Shown here piece by piece: positions 1 to 7,142 of a DNA stretch of 20,664 nt (within the stretch, counting starts at the first letter, position 1; each line of letters opens with the position of its first letter). This DNA is from Balneolales bacterium (lineage in GTDB: Bacteria; Bacteroidota; Rhodothermia; Balneolales; Balneolaceae). The position numbers were made by a program, and so were the translations under genes. The notes under the pieces were generated by a model. The model searched no databases and was not told the DNA's origin. It worked only from the letters and a program-made list of their open reading frames with translations. Location of the stretch: positions 1-20,664 of the forward strand of contig JAURMN010000152.1 of assembly GCA_030830725.1 (NCBI GenBank), written 5' to 3'.

Positions 1-444
1 ATCCTTCGATTGGGGGGATTTAAGCCAAATGAAGTGGTTGAAAAGGTCTTTTCTGCCAAAACATTAGCCACGCAATTGGCCTTAGGGGCGGCCCTTTCCA
101 GACTCGTTGTGTACGAAGGGGGTAAAATCAGCGTTATTACCCTGCCTTTTGATATTCTAGCGGAATACGAAGAGATGGGAGAGGTGGATACCGACGGTTT
201 TGTAAATCACGGGCTTCACATAGAGGGCGTAGATGTGGCCCTCTTTTGCAAGGAAACAGCGCCCGGTGAGGTGAAGTGTTCACTCCGGTCTCGTCATTTC
301 GCCGACGTCAATCAATGGGCTCGAAAACTGGGCGGTGGCGGCCATGTGAGAGCAGCCGGTGTGTTTGTGTCTGATGGATTAGATCGTGCTGTGGACCGCT
401 TAATTACGACCGGAAAAGAACTCTATCCGGAACTGTTTAATTAA
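1..444 (+). CDS. nrnA: DHH/DHHA1-family phosphoesterase, NrnA-like (3' part)
   Basis: The reading frame is open from base 1 and ends at 444, so only the last 147 residues are visible; the N-terminal DHH catalytic domain lies outside the window. What remains matches a DHHA1 substrate-binding domain: a segment V-K-C-S-L-R-S-R, then the glycine-rich motif G-G-G-G-H-V-R-A-A-G near the C-terminus, which binds the nucleotide phosphate in this family. Known NrnA proteins degrade short oligoribonucleotides (nanoRNA) to mononucleotides and often hydrolyse pAp; some relatives act on cyclic dinucleotide products. The specific substrate cannot be told from this half. A TTG at 10 is in frame but is not a credible start, because the frame continues upstream. 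The gap to the next gene is 72 nt on the same strand. Confidence 0.85.
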   Translation: MLRLGGFKPNEVVEKVFSAKTLATQLALGAALSRLVVYEGGKISVITLPFDILAEYEEMGEVDTDGFVNHGLHIEGVDVALFCKETAPGEVKCSLRSRHFADVNQWARKLGGGGHVRAAGVFVSDGLDRAVDRLITTGKELYPELFN

Positions 445-516
445 CCCGTATCGTTTTAATCATTTCCGTGATGGACGATTTAGCTTCAATCAAGGCTGTA
501 TTAGGCGCCACCATGA

Positions 517-1845
517 ATGTGTAAACCAAATCGAATGACTCCGATCATGCACCCAATTTCTGCCAATCAGGTCGATCCTTCCTCTGGGATAGGTTCCTTA
601 CGAGGGTTATTCGTAATCCTCTCACTACTCCCGATAGTTTTTTTCATCTCCTGTAGTAAGGATCAGGACGTCGATGTGATAACCGGGACAGAAGACTCGG
701 AATCAGAATCATTTTTTGCCCGAAACGGCGACCCTGAGAGTACTTTTTTTAATGAGGAAAATAGTCGTCAATCTCGATTCGCGTTAAATGATTCCGTGAC
801 TTCGGGCAGAGAAAATGCCATTACCCGCGCTGTAGAACAAGCCAGTTCGGCAGTCGTCAATATTACGGTCAAAGAGGTGGTACAATCTCGCCGCAGTCTC
901 TTTGAGGATGAGTTTTTTCGATTTTTCATGAATGGATATGACGTCCCGAGAGAATATACGAGCATCGGGACCGGTTTTGTTATCAGTCAAGACGGATTTG
1001 TTGTCACAAATCAACATGTGGTAGGTGGCTCGCCAAGCTCGGTGAATGTGGCACTCACAGACGGGCGCATCTATGAAGCTGTAATTGTGGGAAGTGACGA
1101 GCTGACAGACATTGCCTTGTTGAAAATTCAATCAGAAGACAAATTTCCATTCCTTCAGTTTAGTCATTCGGATGATCTTCATGTGGGTGAGTGGGCTATT
1201 GCACTTGGAAATACCTTTGGTCTTTTTGAAGACGGGCAACCTACGGTTACTGTAGGGGTAATCAGTGCCACCAATCGAGATTTTAGACCCGATCCCAACA
1301 ATCCACGAGTCTATACCGATATGATCCAGACTGATGCGGCGATCAATCGTGGAAACTCGGGCGGGCCCTTACTAAACAGTCAGGGCAGAGTCATTGGGAT
1401 CAATACGTTTATCTACACGGGAGGTACAGGCCAAGGCTTTGTGGGACTTGGATTCGCAATCCCAAGTTCGCGTATCGAGATGATTCTTTCGCAAATCCTT
1501 GATTCGGGGGAGGTCAGATTCGGATTTGATACAGGAATGGTCACAACATCCATTACTGACCAATTGGTTTATCGCTTTCGACTACCCCTTGTGCAGGGAC
1601 TGTTCGTCACGGAGGTAAATCGAAATGGCCCGGCAATTGAAGCCGGAATTATGCCTGGTGATATTATTCTAAAGTTTGGGAATGAACGGGTTGTTAGCCA
1701 ACTTCATGGCGATGCGATTTTACGCCAATACGCCATCGGAGACTCATTGAGTGTGGAATTGTTGCGTAACGGTGCTCGGTATGAAGCCGTGATGTTGCTT
1801 AGAGAAAAGGCGGAAGTTCCCGTTCAAAATCCTCAGCAGCCATAG
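517..1845 (+). CDS. htrA: HtrA/Deg-type serine protease, predicted lipoprotein, one PDZ domain
   Basis: A 442-residue trypsin-like protease of the HtrA/Deg family, which degrades or refolds damaged envelope proteins. The catalytic triad is complete: His167 in T-N-Q-H-V-V, Asp198 in L-T-D-I-A-L-L-K-I, and Ser281 in G-N-S-G-G-P-L. One PDZ domain follows at about 350-430, containing G-P-A-I-E-A-G-I-M-P-G-D-I-I; many family members have two. The N-terminus has a hydrophobic stretch ending F-F-I-S-C (Cys46), which reads as a lipobox, followed by acidic residues and a linker of about 50 residues low in structure. The frame is closed by a TGA just upstream of ATG 517; ATGs at 535 and 547 are also possible and would give a more usual signal length. 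Membrane anchoring through Cys46 is inferred. The gene converges on cutA, with 27 nt between the stops. Confidence 0.93.
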   Translation: MCKPNRMTPIMHPISANQVDPSSGIGSLRGLFVILSLLPIVFFISCSKDQDVDVITGTEDSESESFFARNGDPESTFFNEENSRQSRFALNDSVTSGRENAITRAVEQASSAVVNITVKEVVQSRRSLFEDEFFRFFMNGYDVPREYTSIGTGFVISQDGFVVTNQHVVGGSPSSVNVALTDGRIYEAVIVGSDELTDIALLKIQSEDKFPFLQFSHSDDLHVGEWAIALGNTFGLFEDGQPTVTVGVISATNRDFRPDPNNPRVYTDMIQTDAAINRGNSGGPLLNSQGRVIGINTFIYTGGTGQGFVGLGFAIPSSRIEMILSQILDSGEVRFGFDTGMVTTSITDQLVYRFRLPLVQGLFVTEVNRNGPAIEAGIMPGDIILKFGNERVVSQLHGDAILRQYAIGDSLSVELLRNGARYEAVMLLREKAEVPVQNPQQP

Positions 1846-1872
1846 GCTCAACGAATCCCTTGACTAAGAAAG

Positions 1873-2232
1873 TTACTTCTTAGCTGATCGAATTTCGGTT
1901 AGGGAATGGGGTGCTTCCTGTTCAATCCAGTCGAGATACTTCTCGTTTCCTTCCTGCTCGGTCATCGTAAGCGAAATCACACAGGGAACTTCATAGGAGT
2001 GGAGTTCTTTGACCCGATCTGTTATGCGGGGCAGATTGTGATAAGGCGTTTTCAGAATCAACACACACTCCTGACCCTCCACAATCTTTCCTTTCCACTT
2101 GTAGATCGACTCCATTCCGTCTAAAATATTAGCACATGCGGCCAATTGCTCTGCGATGAGCGTCTTGGCAATACTCCGCGCTTCGGATTTGTCTTTAGTG
2201 GTCACATAGACCATACGAAGATTTCGGTACAT
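1873..2232 (-). CDS. cutA: CutA1 divalent-cation tolerance protein
   Basis: A 119-residue protein with the full length and sequence pattern of CutA1, a small trimeric ferredoxin-like protein. Visible hallmarks are the opening strand V-Y-V-T-T, the A-A-C-A-N-I segment (Cys33), W-K-G-K-I-V-E-G-Q-E, the L-I-L-K-T strand, and H-S-Y-E-V-P-C-V-I (Cys84). CutA was named for copper tolerance in Escherichia coli, but its cellular role remains debated, so a metal function is family knowledge and not shown here. The ATG at 2232 gives the expected N-terminus. It is transcribed away from the tRNA-Leu gene and towards the protease gene, and appears to be a single-gene unit. Confidence 0.95.
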   Translation of the reverse strand: MYRNLRMVYVTTKDKSEARSIAKTLIAEQLAACANILDGMESIYKWKGKIVEGQECVLILKTPYHNLPRITDRVKELHSYEVPCVISLTMTEQEGNEKYLDWIEQEAPHSLTEIRSAKK

Positions 2233-2299
2233 GTTGGTTTTTGGGATACGGTTTCCGCCACAGGTTGACTTCCTGTATAGGATAATGAAAAAAGAACAT

Positions 2300-2327
2300 T
2301 TGAATTAAGGAATCTGCACCGTATTTT
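2300..2327 (+). promoter_or_regulatory. Putative sigma-70-type promoter of tRNA-Leu
   Basis: A -35-like TTGAAT (2300-2305) and a -10-like TATTTT (2322-2327) are separated by 16 nt. Each matches four of six consensus bases. A start about 7 nt after the -10 box would fall near 2334, leaving a leader of roughly 10 nt before the mature tRNA end at 2344, as expected for a tRNA gene. The assignment assumes an E. coli-like consensus, which is not certain for this lineage. Confidence 0.45.
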
Positions 2328-2343
2328 TTAACCCCTTCCTTCT

Positions 2344-2427
2344 GCGAGAGTGGTGGAATTGGTAGACACGCTAGATTTAGGATCTAGTGCTTTAACCGGC
2401 GTGGGGGTTCGAGTCCCCCCTCTCGTA
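2344..2427 (+). tRNA. tRNA-Leu (anticodon UAG)
   Basis: All arms of a class II tRNA can be folded. The acceptor strands are 2344-2350 and 2420-2426, with discriminator A at 2427. The D-arm contains the usual A-A-T-T-G-G-T-A-G-A loop. The anticodon stem CTAGA/TCTAG (2371-2375, 2383-2387) encloses the anticodon TAG at 2378-2380, read as UAG for CUN leucine codons. A long variable arm lies at about 2388-2402, and the T-arm is GGGGG-TTCGAGT-CCCCC (2403-2419). CCA is not encoded. The first acceptor pair is G-U instead of G-C. Six T residues follow almost directly (2429-2434) and could end transcription. Confidence 0.95.
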
Positions 2428-2481
2428 CTTTTTTCTCTTTTGATTTTCTGCATCTGCATAATCGTTACTAATAAGAACAAG

Positions 2482-3723
2482 ATGGAACACGTTCGTTCGA
2501 TACGGATAGGCCTAACATTTCTGCTGATTGTAGGCTTGATTTTCGGTTGCGGAATTATCGATTCAACCCAAGTGCAAGAAGAGAAAATCGAAATCAGAGA
2601 ACTTACGAAACAAGAGAAATCCATTGTCACTGGAGCGAATTCATTTTCGATGGAACTCCTTCAGACTCTCGCTAAAAAAGAGAAGTCCAAAAGTTTTGTG
2701 GCCTCCCCACTGAGCATTAGTCTTGCCTTTGGAATGTTGATGAACGGAGCCGAGGGTAGCACTTATGATGAACTTACGGAGCTCTTTGGTCTGGAATCAC
2801 TGTCCCGGGAAGAGATAAACGCTGCCGCGAAGGCCTTGATTCCACTCTTAATTGAGCTCGATCCTGACGTCACCACCCACATTGCTAATTCCATTTGGTC
2901 GAGAAAGGGAATCGAAATAAACGAAACATTCCTGACGCAAAACAAGGAATCCTATTACGCTCAGATTCAGGCTCTCGATTTTACCGACCCGGCTTCTGTT
3001 GAAACGATTAATAACTGGGTTAATCAACAGACGGAAGGATTAATCGAAGAGATTCTACAAGAGATTCCCGAACTGGCTATCCTTTACCTGGTGAATGCCG
3101 TCTACTTTAAGGCAGACTGGACCATTCAGTTTGATCCGGAAAAGACAATGGAAGAGCCCTTTTATAAAGCCGATGGGTCGAAACCGCTTGCTCCTTTGAT
3201 GCGGGTCAAAGAAGAATTTGAATATTTTGAGAATGAAAAATGGCGAGCAGTTCAACTCCCTTACGGAGGTGAAGCTTACGCCTTTTTTGCAATTCAGCCC
3301 GTGGATTTTACAGATCTGGAGTCATTCTCCTACACCTTCTCCAATCAGGACTACCAGACAATTCTCTCTAACTTGAAAGCGGACACCGTTCAAGTCTATC
3401 TCCCAAAATTTGAGTTGGATTACAAAATTCAAGACTTCAAAAACGATTTAGTAAGCATGGGATTGACAGAAGTGTTTGGTTCAGATGCTAATCTGACCCG
3501 AATTCATCCATCGCTTGATCTACATGTTTCGGATGTGTTGCACCAGGCAGTCTTAAAGGTGGATGAAAAAGGGAGCGAAGCCGCGGCAGTAACCACTATC
3601 GAGATCCGAGTGACCAGTGTTGGCCCCACCGAACCCACAATTCGTCTGGACAGGCCGTTTTTGTTCTTCATCCGAGAGACCGGATCCGATACGATCCTCT
3701 TTATGGGGCGATATTCGGGATAA
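2482..3723 (+). CDS. Serpin-family serine protease inhibitor, predicted lipoprotein
   Basis: A 413-residue serpin, the usual size for a complete fold plus a signal sequence. The N-terminus is hydrophobic and ends L-I-F-G-C (Cys23), a probable lipobox, so the inhibitor is likely membrane-anchored outside the cytoplasm. Serpin landmarks include F-V-A-S-P-L-S-I near 72-79, N-A-V-Y-F-K-A-D-W at 205-213, the hinge V-D-E-K-G-S-E-A-A-A-V-T-T at 360-372, and the signature L-D-R-P-F-L-F-F-I at 389-397. A small, alanine-rich hinge is typical of inhibitory serpins. Counting 15 residues from hinge Gly364 puts the scissile bond at Thr378-Ser379, which would suit an elastase- or subtilisin-like target; this is inferred. 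ATG 2482 was chosen because earlier in-frame starts lie inside the tRNA gene. It precedes a GH5 gene by 119 nt. Confidence 0.93.
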   Translation: MEHVRSIRIGLTFLLIVGLIFGCGIIDSTQVQEEKIEIRELTKQEKSIVTGANSFSMELLQTLAKKEKSKSFVASPLSISLAFGMLMNGAEGSTYDELTELFGLESLSREEINAAAKALIPLLIELDPDVTTHIANSIWSRKGIEINETFLTQNKESYYAQIQALDFTDPASVETINNWVNQQTEGLIEEILQEIPELAILYLVNAVYFKADWTIQFDPEKTMEEPFYKADGSKPLAPLMRVKEEFEYFENEKWRAVQLPYGGEAYAFFAIQPVDFTDLESFSYTFSNQDYQTILSNLKADTVQVYLPKFELDYKIQDFKNDLVSMGLTEVFGSDANLTRIHPSLDLHVSDVLHQAVLKVDEKGSEAAAVTTIEIRVTSVGPTEPTIRLDRPFLFFIRETGSDTILFMGRYSG

Positions 3724-3738
3724 TTTAGTCGAGTTCAT

Positions 3739-3772
3739 TATACGATTACTGCAGAGATCATCTCTATACGAT
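3739..3772. repeat. Direct repeat pair flanking a 13-bp palindrome, possible operator
   Basis: TATACGAT occurs at 3739-3746 and again at 3765-3772. Between them lies AGAGATCATCTCT (3753-3765), perfectly symmetric around its central base. The loop would be too small for an RNA hairpin, so a protein-binding site is the more sensible reading. It sits in the 119-nt gap between the serpin and GH5 genes, about 70-100 nt before the GH5 start. No function is demonstrated. Confidence 0.3.
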
Positions 3773-3842
3773 AAGACTTTAAGATGAACTAGGCATGATG
3801 AGCTCTTCACTAGATTAAATCTTTGACGTCACATTGACACCC

Positions 3843-4964
3843 ATGAAATTCAAACTCCTACTTTTATGCAGTTTAGTTTTTGCATTCATCCTGCAAAGCT
3901 GTGTAGATACTGCTTCAACCATTGATGTTGAGGACACTGTATTTCCCAATGCAAACGAGATTGTATTGGCAATGGAATCGGGTGTAAACCTCGGAAATGT
4001 CTTCGATAATGGTTACCAGAGCATCGAGTTCTACGAATTAGGGGCACTCATTACAAAATATAAGCAAGCCGGTATGAAACATATTCGTATTCCCACTACA
4101 TGGATAGATGGGGTTAATGGAAGTAGCTTGGCGAATCAAGAGGGACGAATAAACGTTGAGCATTCTCGATTTCAAATTCTTAAACAAGTAATTGATTTTG
4201 CGATCGAACGCGAGCTGTATGTGGTTCTCAATGCTCATCATGAACGGACTTTCAAAGCCAATTACGATGGAAGTGATTTCTATAATCAGCAGTTCAGCAA
4301 TTTATGGACGGATATTGCCAACTATTTCAAAGAGTATAACCATTATTTGATTTTTGAAATATTGAATGAACCCGAGGGGGCATTTGGGCATTGGGGAACG
4401 GAGGTTTCACCAGTTAGTGAGCAGGCTCTTTTTTTCACACGTCAGATCATGAAGATTGGTGTGGAAGCTGTTCGCTCAACGGGAGGAAATAATCTTCAGC
4501 GAACCGTGATGATCGCAACAAACGCTTATGGAAACCATAATCAAATTTTCGCTGTCTATCCCAATAAAGCCACGCTTCCTGGCCAAGGATCCGATGAATA
4601 TCTCGCTATCCAAGTGCACTCTTATGACCCTTGGGCATTTTGTGGAGAGAATGGTAGGAATAGTGCCTACCCCGGAGATGCTTCAACTGCAGCAACGATG
4701 CGCTCAATTGCCGAACATGGCCGTAAACTCGGAGTCCCCATTAATTATGGAGAATTTGGGGTAGGTAGGAATGGAAATCAGCAGGAACGTGATACAGATT
4801 TAGTTCGAAGCTACTATCGAACCGTTGTTCAAACGGCACTGGATGAGGGGATGTCGAGTACGGTTTGGGACGATAGAGGGTGGTTTGGACTTGTGGAAGG
4901 GACTGTAAATAGTGGATTTACTTTTAAGTATAATATCATTCCCTTCATGCTGATCGAAAATTAG
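3843..4964 (+). CDS. Glycoside hydrolase family 5 (cellulase-like), predicted lipoprotein
   Basis: A 373-residue GH5 enzyme, a retaining beta-glycosidase on a TIM barrel; endo-beta-1,4-glucanases dominate the family, but mannanases and other specificities exist and cannot be excluded. Expected motifs appear in order: G-V-N-L-G-N-V-F-D (47-55), H-I-R-I-P-T-T-W (80-87), V-V-L-N-A-H-H-E (127-134), the acid/base Glu176 in I-L-N-E-P, H-S-Y (259-261), the nucleophile Glu304 in Y-G-E-F-G-V-G, and V-W-D-D (341-344). No carbohydrate-binding module is visible. The N-terminus F-I-L-Q-S-C has a good lipobox at Cys20, so the enzyme is likely tethered. ATG 3843 is preferred over an in-frame TTG at 3834. 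Its neighbours are a serpin upstream and an unknown lipoprotein downstream. Confidence 0.93.
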   Translation: MKFKLLLLCSLVFAFILQSCVDTASTIDVEDTVFPNANEIVLAMESGVNLGNVFDNGYQSIEFYELGALITKYKQAGMKHIRIPTTWIDGVNGSSLANQEGRINVEHSRFQILKQVIDFAIERELYVVLNAHHERTFKANYDGSDFYNQQFSNLWTDIANYFKEYNHYLIFEILNEPEGAFGHWGTEVSPVSEQALFFTRQIMKIGVEAVRSTGGNNLQRTVMIATNAYGNHNQIFAVYPNKATLPGQGSDEYLAIQVHSYDPWAFCGENGRNSAYPGDASTAATMRSIAEHGRKLGVPINYGEFGVGRNGNQQERDTDLVRSYYRTVVQTALDEGMSSTVWDDRGWFGLVEGTVNSGFTFKYNIIPFMLIEN

Positions 4965-5005
4965 ACCTGCTCAGTAAAAAAACGCAACAAGCTGACGTCT
5001 TTTTT

Positions 5006-5034
5006 CTCTTAAGTTCGAAACTTTTAAGAGTTTT
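5006..5034 (+). terminator. Putative intrinsic terminator after GH5
   Basis: CTCTTAAGTT (5006-5015) pairs with AACTTTTAAGAG (5019-5030), leaving two unpaired T residues, and is followed by TTTT (5031-5034). The stem is AT-rich and the T-run short, so it would be a weak terminator. A T-run (5000-5005) on the other side means it could also serve the opposite strand, although no minus-strand gene needs it. Confidence 0.4.
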
Positions 5035-5152
5035 ACCCCGTACTACAGTAGGTAATGAAGAGTGATTCACAAGATACCACGGCCTGTAAAGGTCCGATTC
5101 CTGTTGATCAGCTCGAGATAAAAATCTCCTTACTAAACTCATTCGTTCACGT

Positions 5153-5716
5153 ATGAAAACGATTGTATTTACATTTCTTTTGAGCCTAAACGCTCCATTT
5201 TCTGCATGTCTTGGACCCTCTTCCGTATCCGATCAGGTATCCACTTCCAACTCAAATCTCACCTTGTCTCCTGAAAATACAGTTTATCAAGAGCGACTTA
5301 GAAAGGTGACAGAAAAGCAACTGATAGGTCGTTGGCAACTCGTTCTCGAGATTGATAAACTCATGGAGGAAGAGACAACACAAGAACATGAACTGGTCCA
5401 ATCCTTTATGACCGGAGTAGGCAGCCTCGTGCAGCGCATTATCGATAAAATTGATATTCAAGTTGAGTTCGATGAAGATAGTACGGTCAACATTTTCATT
5501 CATTCCAATAATATTACGAATGACGTTGAGCCGGAAATCCAGCGGCTTCGTTGGGCAATCAACTCTCGGGGAGAACTGATTATCGAGGATATAGAAAAGA
5601 ATGACCACATCAACCTCTCAGGAGATGGAGTCTGGATGTTTCAAAATGGAAAATTGGTACACATTGAAGATGGAGAAGTGAAACCGCAGATTTACATGCA
5701 ACGCCCGTCGATCTAA
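5153..5716 (+). CDS. Unknown protein, predicted lipoprotein
   Basis: A 187-residue protein that I do not recognise. The N-terminus M-K-T followed by a hydrophobic run and A-P-F-S-A-C suggests a lipoprotein signal with Cys19, then a Ser/Thr/Asn-rich linker to about residue 45. The remainder starts with L-I-G-R-W-Q-L-V-L-E-I, which resembles the opening strand of lipocalin-like domains, and continues with alternating strand-like segments ending in W-M-F-Q-N-G-K-L-V-H-I-E-D-G. It is acidic overall. A helical stretch with Met/Leu around 75-95 interrupts the pattern. It is the third lipoprotein-like gene in a row, separated from GH5 by 188 nt with a possible terminator, so it may be transcribed alone. 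A lipocalin-like fold is only a suggestion. Confidence 0.75.
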   Translation: MKTIVFTFLLSLNAPFSACLGPSSVSDQVSTSNSNLTLSPENTVYQERLRKVTEKQLIGRWQLVLEIDKLMEEETTQEHELVQSFMTGVGSLVQRIIDKIDIQVEFDEDSTVNIFIHSNNITNDVEPEIQRLRWAINSRGELIIEDIEKNDHINLSGDGVWMFQNGKLVHIEDGEVKPQIYMQRPSI

Positions 5717-5730
5717 TTTTCGAAACCTGG

Positions 5731-5804
5731 CTGACACTTCGGAATTGCCGTAAAAACCGTATATTTCTCGGCTAAATTAATCCCTTAAATCAAACAAGTG
5801 TCAG
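5731..5804. repeat. 9-bp inverted repeat before trigger factor gene
   Basis: CTGACACTT (5731-5739) and AAGTGTCAG (5796-5804) are perfect reverse complements separated by 56 nt. The right arm ends 4 nt before the GTG start of tig. Folded in an RNA that includes both arms, it would occlude the ribosome-binding region. It could equally be a pair of half-sites for a regulator, or chance. Confidence 0.3.
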
Positions 5805-5808
5805 TTCT

Positions 5809-7104
5809 GTGGAATTAAAAGTTGAAAATCTCACGAAGGTAGATCGCAAAATTACTGTCCTGGCCAACCGCGAGGATCTTTCAGAGCAATTTGAAAAAGC
5901 GTACAAGCACTATCGCTCTCGTGTTAATCTGCCCGGATTTCGCAAAGGAAATATCCCAGTTGCGGTAATTCGTCAACGTTTTGGTAAAGAGATCGAGTTC
6001 GAAGAGATCAGCAAATACCTGAATACGGTATTCGAAAAAGAGATCGCGCCGGAACACAACCCTGTTGGAGAAGCCCAAATTACCGATCTGGAATGGGAAA
6101 ATGATAAGCTGGAGGCCGTCTTCAAAATTGGGGTAGAGCCTGATTTTGCGTTGGCCAATCTGAAGAAAATTACCGTGAATAAACTTGTCCACGATGTGCC
6201 AAACAGTGAAGTGGACAAAGAGATCACACGAGCACTCGAGCGCGCCGGTACCACGGAAGAAGTAGAACAAAAAATTACCAAAGATCACGTCGTAGTGGTA
6301 GACGCTCAGTCTCTGGACGATAAAAAGAAGCCCATTGAGGGACAACTTGACGAAAATCAACGCATTGACCTTTCCCAAGAATCAGCCGAAGAATTTCTGA
6401 AGGCCCTCAAAGGAAAGAGAAAGGGTGATGTCGTGGATATGACGGTCGGAAAAGGCAAGGAAAAAGATCGGTTTCGCGTTACAGTGAAGCAGATCTTGGC
6501 CAAAAAACCGGCGGAGGCCAACGAGACCTTCATCGAAAGTCAGTCTAACGGTGAAGCCAAAACGATGGATGAACTTCGCAGTTATCTGAAGAGTCGCATG
6601 CAGGAGTATTATGACCAAACGGCGACGCAAGTCTTCCAACAAGATGCCATTGATGCACTCATAGGAGCACATAAATTTGATATTCCCGAGGTTTTCCTGG
6701 ATCAAATTTTAAAATCCTTTGTTGAGGAATACAAACAAAAACAGGGCAAAAATCTTCCTAAATCCTTCAATGAAGAAGCCTACAAACTATCCGTACGAGA
6801 ACAGGCCGATCGCGAGTCAAGATGGTTTTTCATCTATCGAAAACTTGAGAATGTATTCACGGATTTAGAGATCACAGCCGAAGATATTGATGGAATGATT
6901 GCCAAGATCGCCGGGCAATATGGCATTGCGCCAGAACAGATGAAAAGTTATTATGCCCAAAATCTCTCGCAATTAGAGTCATTACGCAATACGATTCGCA
7001 GCGAGAAGGTTTTTGATAAACTGGAAAGCGCGGTATCTATAAAAGAGCTTTCCAAAGAAGCCTTCAACAAAATCAAAGAGAAAGAAGCCAAAAAACGTGG
7101 CTGA
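5809..7104 (+). CDS. tig: Trigger factor (ribosome-associated chaperone)
   Basis: A 431-residue trigger factor that binds the ribosome exit tunnel and shields nascent chains. The N-terminal ribosome-binding domain (1-115) carries the signature G-F-R-K-G at 43-47, with Phe44-Arg45-Lys46 at the same positions as in E. coli. The middle segment (about 153-232) corresponds to the FKBP-type peptidyl-prolyl isomerase domain but is short and lacks the recognisable F-x-G-x-x-x-G-x-x-F core, so isomerase activity is doubtful. The long helical C-terminal arms (about 240-420) end in a lysine-rich tail. The start is GTG 5809 (M-E-L-K-V-E-N-L); no ATG fits. It heads the conserved tig-clpP-clpX order, with 38 nt to clpP. 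Confidence 0.96.
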   Translation: MELKVENLTKVDRKITVLANREDLSEQFEKAYKHYRSRVNLPGFRKGNIPVAVIRQRFGKEIEFEEISKYLNTVFEKEIAPEHNPVGEAQITDLEWENDKLEAVFKIGVEPDFALANLKKITVNKLVHDVPNSEVDKEITRALERAGTTEEVEQKITKDHVVVVDAQSLDDKKKPIEGQLDENQRIDLSQESAEEFLKALKGKRKGDVVDMTVGKGKEKDRFRVTVKQILAKKPAEANETFIESQSNGEAKTMDELRSYLKSRMQEYYDQTATQVFQQDAIDALIGAHKFDIPEVFLDQILKSFVEEYKQKQGKNLPKSFNEEAYKLSVREQADRESRWFFIYRKLENVFTDLEITAEDIDGMIAKIAGQYGIAPEQMKSYYAQNLSQLESLRNTIRSEKVFDKLESAVSIKELSKEAFNKIKEKEAKKRG

Positions 7105-7142
7105 ATCCCAGAATAACCTTTTTAAATCCGAGATTTTCAGAT

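Noticed and set aside
1864..1883. Inverted repeat CTAAGAA/TTCTTAG between the convergent htrA and cutA genes, considered as a bidirectional terminator.
   Set aside because: The stem is AT-rich, no T-run follows on either strand, and it overlaps the end of cutA.
2350..2481. An open frame runs from the tRNA-Leu gene into the serpin coding sequence, lengthening it by 44 residues.
   Set aside because: The first part is translated tRNA sequence; ATG 2482 gives a normal lipoprotein signal directly.
5070..5110. A stretch with a weak resemblance to a tRNA T-arm (GGTCCGATTCC), considered as a tRNA remnant or attachment site.
   Set aside because: The TTC of the T-loop is missing, no other tRNA arm can be folded, and it does not match the 3' end of the tRNA-Leu gene.
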